A stretch of DNA of 8,480 nucleotides from JANYJJ01 sp031386065 (GTDB lineage Bacteria > Pseudomonadota > Gammaproteobacteria > Burkholderiales > Burkholderiaceae_C): NCBI GenBank assembly GCA_031386065.1, contig JANNBZ010000301.1:1-8480 (forward strand), given 5' to 3'. The notes below the pieces were generated by a model. The model did no database searches and was not told the DNA's origin. It worked only from the letters and a program-made list of their open reading frames with translations. The translations under genes and the position numbers were made by a program. Within the stretch, counting starts at the first letter, position 1. Each line of letters begins with the position of its first letter. Positions 6,582-8,480 of this stretch are shown piece after piece.

Positions 6582-6698
6582 TCAGGCAGCCGCTTGAGCC
6601 GAGCGCAGAACCACCTCGACCCACTCGCCGACGGTGGCTGAACGTTTCAGCAAATGGTCGCAGAGCCCGCGCACATCCACCTCGATCCGCGCGATGGC
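6582..6698 (-). other. In-frame open extension after the kinase stop codon
   Basis: Directly after the kinase TGA (6701-6699) the same frame stays open for 38 codons to a second TGA. It reads AIARIEVDVRGLCDHLLKRS and ends TVGEWVEVVLRSAQAAA, with GC-rich third positions like genuine genes here. The stop could be a CGA-to-TGA mutation that shortened an originally longer protein, or the stretch could be the remnant of another gene. No start codon with a ribosome-binding site is evident. It matches no family I recognise. Confidence 0.3.
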
Positions 6699-7991
6699 TC
6701 ACAGCTTTTGCGCGACCTGCTGAAGGCGCAGCGAATTCAACGCACACATGCGTCGAAAATCCTCGCTGATACGTACATCCTTCGACCCGCGCGTCCAGAA
6801 CAGCACCGCAGCCTGGCATGCCGTGGTCCAGGCAGATCGCAGCGGTGGCAAGGGCAGTGACGGCTCGAAACTTCGCGTCGGAACTTCACCGCCTGGCAGT
6901 GGGGCGTACAGCATGGGCAACATGTCGTAGGTGGGCGCGAGCGTGAGCTTGCCTTGAGGCGCAAAGCTGAGGTTGCCGGTGTGCATGTCGGTGTTGGCGA
7001 TGAGTCGGCCGAACCACCACAGGCATCGGACGTGCTCAACGGTTGCAGGCTCGATCAGCCCAGCCTGCGCGAAGCGGTGTGCCAGATGCGCCCAGTCGTT
7101 GGACCCGTCTCCTATGAGCGCGGCATTGAGTGTGGTCAGGGCGGCCAGTCGGCTGCGGCCGAAATGGCCATGGCGGTCGAAGCGCTCGACCTCAAGGAAG
7201 GTGCGTCCGCCATGCGCGACGATGCGGCTGCGGGCGCTCTGAATGCCGGGCAGCGTCGCAGCGCATTCCAGCGCCAGATGCTCGCAGACCAGCAGGTCGG
7301 CCCAGCGCCGTACCGCCGGGGATCCGTCGGCACCCGAGAACTTCACCAGCACGTGCGGCGTGTCGCTGCCGGCGAGCTCACGCAAGGCCGAGAACTTCGG
7401 GAATTCGCCCGCAGCGCTGGAGCCGGGCACTCCATCAATGATCGCCTGGTGCGCCAGCGCACCATAGGCCCGGCCCAGCGCGCGGGCTTTCAACGGCTTG
7501 GTCGGCGCGCTTTTGCGGGCTTGCCAGTGTTCGTAAGCCGGGTCGCCCACGATCAGGCTGCCGCTCAGATCCGAGCCGCTGCTGCTCAGCACATGAAGAA
7601 CATCGTCGTCAGACCATTCTTCCGGGTTTGCCGAGACACCGAGGCGGTGGTGTTCGGCGCGCGCGAATTGCCGGCCCATGAAGCCTTGGAACCGCATGTC
7701 GTACAGCGGGTACGGCAAACCGTCCCACCAGCCGTCGCGGGACTCGTCAGGCATCGGCCAGCCGGTGTCGGTGAGGCTCATGCATGTGCCTTGGGGATGT
7801 ACCAGCGCGAGGCGAGCCACGCGTTCAGCGCGCCCCGCGCGGTCGACCTCGTACACCGGCAGCTCGGCGGCATCGCCGCGCAGTGGCCTGCGCAGTGCGT
7901 ATCGCGTTCGCCGCGCTTGGCCGGTGACCACCGCCCTGCCCTCGATCTCCTTCAGCAAACGGTGCAGTGTGGGAACACTGACGCCCAGTTG
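6699..7991 (-). CDS. yjjJ: HipA-family serine/threonine kinase, YjjJ-like, with truncated N-terminal helix-turn-helix
   Basis: Homology-like sequence starts at about 7991 with QLGVSVPTLHRLLKEI, the second half of a winged helix-turn-helix, then RRTRYALRRPLRG as in YjjJ proteins. The HipA kinase follows. GSSAAGEFPKF (7421-7389) is the Ser-rich P-loop region that is autophosphorylated in HipA. VLVKFSG carries the ATP-binding Lys (7343-7341), and HGGRTFLEVERFDRHG follows. The catalytic loop NTDMHTGNLSF has its Asp at 6989-6987. APTYDMLPMLY carries the metal-binding Asp (6926-6924). The C-terminus looks complete. YjjJ normally has about 25-30 more N-terminal residues including the first HTH helix; here that part is replaced by out-of-frame uma2 sequence. 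No ATG opens the intact part. A GTG at 7931 with GAGG eight bases upstream could start a kinase of 410 residues lacking the HTH. HipA kinases phosphorylate glutamyl-tRNA synthetase; the YjjJ substrate is not certain. The kinase may be active, but its DNA binding is probably lost. Confidence 0.8.
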   Translation of the reverse strand, partial: QLGVSVPTLHRLLKEIEGRAVVTGQARRTRYALRRPLRGDAAELPVYEVDRAGRAERVARLALVHPQGTCMSLTDTGWPMPDESRDGWWDGLPYPLYDMRFQGFMGRQFARAEHHRLGVSANPEEWSDDDVLHVLSSSGSDLSGSLIVGDPAYEHWQARKSAPTKPLKARALGRAYGALAHQAIIDGVPGSSAAGEFPKFSALRELAGSDTPHVLVKFSGADGSPAVRRWADLLVCEHLALECAATLPGIQSARSRIVAHGGRTFLEVERFDRHGHFGRSRLAALTTLNAALIGDGSNDWAHLAHRFAQAGLIEPATVEHVRCLWWFGRLIANTDMHTGNLSFAPQGKLTLAPTYDMLPMLYAPLPGGEVPTRSFEPSLPLPPLRSAWTTACQAAVLFWTRGSKDVRISEDFRRMCALNSLRLQQVAQKL

Positions 7992-8346
7992 ATGCGGCCG
8001 TGCTGTCGGACAACACCTCGACCACCAACTGGGGATGACGCTGCACCAGTTCGGCGTCGGGCGTGCGGTCGCGCGGATCGCAACTGACGAACACGTCGGG
8101 GTAGAACGAGGCGTCGGCCGATGCCACATGCAGCTTCATGTCAGCGAAGAAGATGCGGCAGGGGGTGCCGCGCAAAGACTGTTTCAGCAACAAAAACACA
8201 TTGCCGGCAATCGTGTTGTGCGTGGCCCGCGCACCAGTGATGGCAACCACCTCGCCAGCGAAAAACTCATGCCGCTCAGGCTGCTCTGCCTCCCACGCCA
8301 TGTAGGCCTCGAAGGTCAACGGAGGTTCGGTGAGGCCGGCAGACAT
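7825..8346 (-). pseudogene. Uma2-family (DUF820) putative PD-(D/E)XK nuclease, 3'-truncated
   Basis: The ATG at 8346 has GGAG eight bases upstream. Residues 1-117 match the Uma2 family: LTFEAYMAWEAEQPERHEFF, GEVVAITGA, HNTIAGNVFLLL, then FYPDVFVSCDP with catalytic-type Asp84 and QLVVEVLSDSTAA with Glu110. Family members are usually about 180-200 residues and continue with a segment holding a conserved Lys and Tyr (the D..K...Y region). Here the family sequence ends at about 8000, and the remaining ~57 residues (Arg/Ala-rich, ending RGRPRGAR) are an out-of-frame reading of the kinase gene. The frame is open to 7825, but the protein lacks part of its active site and is probably inactive. Uma2 genes are abundant accessory genes in cyanobacteria and some proteobacteria; their cellular role is unclear. 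Confidence 0.75.
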
Positions 8347-8382
8347 GCGCTCGCTCCGTGGGTTGATACCTTTTGAAATACC

Positions 8383-8480
8383 TCAGGCCGACACCGTAAT
8401 CCTCGGCACCGCCGCCAGCAGCGTCCGCGTGTAGCCCGAAGCCGGATTCGACAACACGCTGCGCGCCGGCCCCGACTCTT
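8383..8480 (-). CDS. ABC transporter ATP-binding protein, oligopeptide/dipeptide type (C-terminal 31 residues; gene runs off the right edge)
   Basis: The visible tail reads ESGPARSVLSNPASGYTRTL then LAAVPRITVSA before TGA at 8385-8383. The pattern E-G-x-x-x-x-VL-x-x-P-x-x-x-YTR-x-LLAAVP is the hallmark of the C-terminal extension of Opp/Dpp-family ATPases (OppD/OppF, DppD/DppF, GsiA). These drive ATP-dependent import of peptides, glutathione, nickel or similar solutes. Walker motifs lie outside the window, so the substrate and exact subunit cannot be assigned. The gene ends 36 bp before the uma2 ATG with no terminator between them, so read-through is possible. Confidence 0.85.
   Translation of the reverse strand, partial: ESGPARSVLSNPASGYTRTLLAAVPRITVSA

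Noticed and set aside
6541..6819. Minus-strand ORF of 92 codons overlapping the kinase 3' end
   Set aside because: It overlaps the well-supported kinase in another frame, and its composition (Arg, Gly, Ser, Cys) is typical of a shadow.
6954..8087. Plus-strand open frame of 377 codons
   Set aside because: It is antisense to the HipA-like kinase, whose minus-strand reading has complete kinase motifs. Long antisense frames are expected at this GC content.

Overview
The window looks like a piece of a high-GC betaproteobacterial chromosome, probably Burkholderiales. The basis is GC- and C/G-ending-codon-rich genes, an ExbB with a cleavable signal peptide and Ala/Pro linker, and a Pro-rich TonB. 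The genus cannot be fixed from sequence alone. Every gene supported here lies on the minus strand, so the text follows transcription from high to low coordinates.

Right end (8480 to about 6500): the last 31 residues of an oligopeptide/dipeptide-type ABC transporter ATPase, then a Uma2-family (DUF820) gene whose 3' part is missing. Its body runs out of frame into a HipA-family kinase of the YjjJ type that lacks the first part of its N-terminal helix-turn-helix. The two genes appear fused by a deletion near 7990-8000. After the kinase stop, the same frame stays open for 38 more codons. Next is a compact type II toxin-antitoxin pair, an AbrB/SpoVT-fold antitoxin and a PIN-domain VapC toxin (6475-5801). 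It has a clear 24-bp operator-like dyad overlapping the likely promoter.

Middle (5800-2460): about 550 bp without a convincing gene but with two notable dyads (5540-5555 and 5581-5618), then a 906-residue TonB-dependent outer-membrane receptor. The barrel part of the receptor is much more AT-rich than the neighbours, which suggests acquisition by transfer. A strong rho-independent terminator (2471-2503) closes it.

Left end (2455-1): a small ribbon-helix-helix-like gene whose 3' half seems decayed by frameshifts and an amber codon, a 400-bp stretch with no firm gene, then tonB, exbB and the start of exbD in one operon. Together these encode an inner-membrane energy-transducing complex (ExbB/ExbD proton channel plus TonB) that could power the receptor encoded just upstream. 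The receptor's ligand cannot be read from the sequence, and no Fur box was seen. No RNA genes, CRISPR arrays or intact insertion sequences were found.
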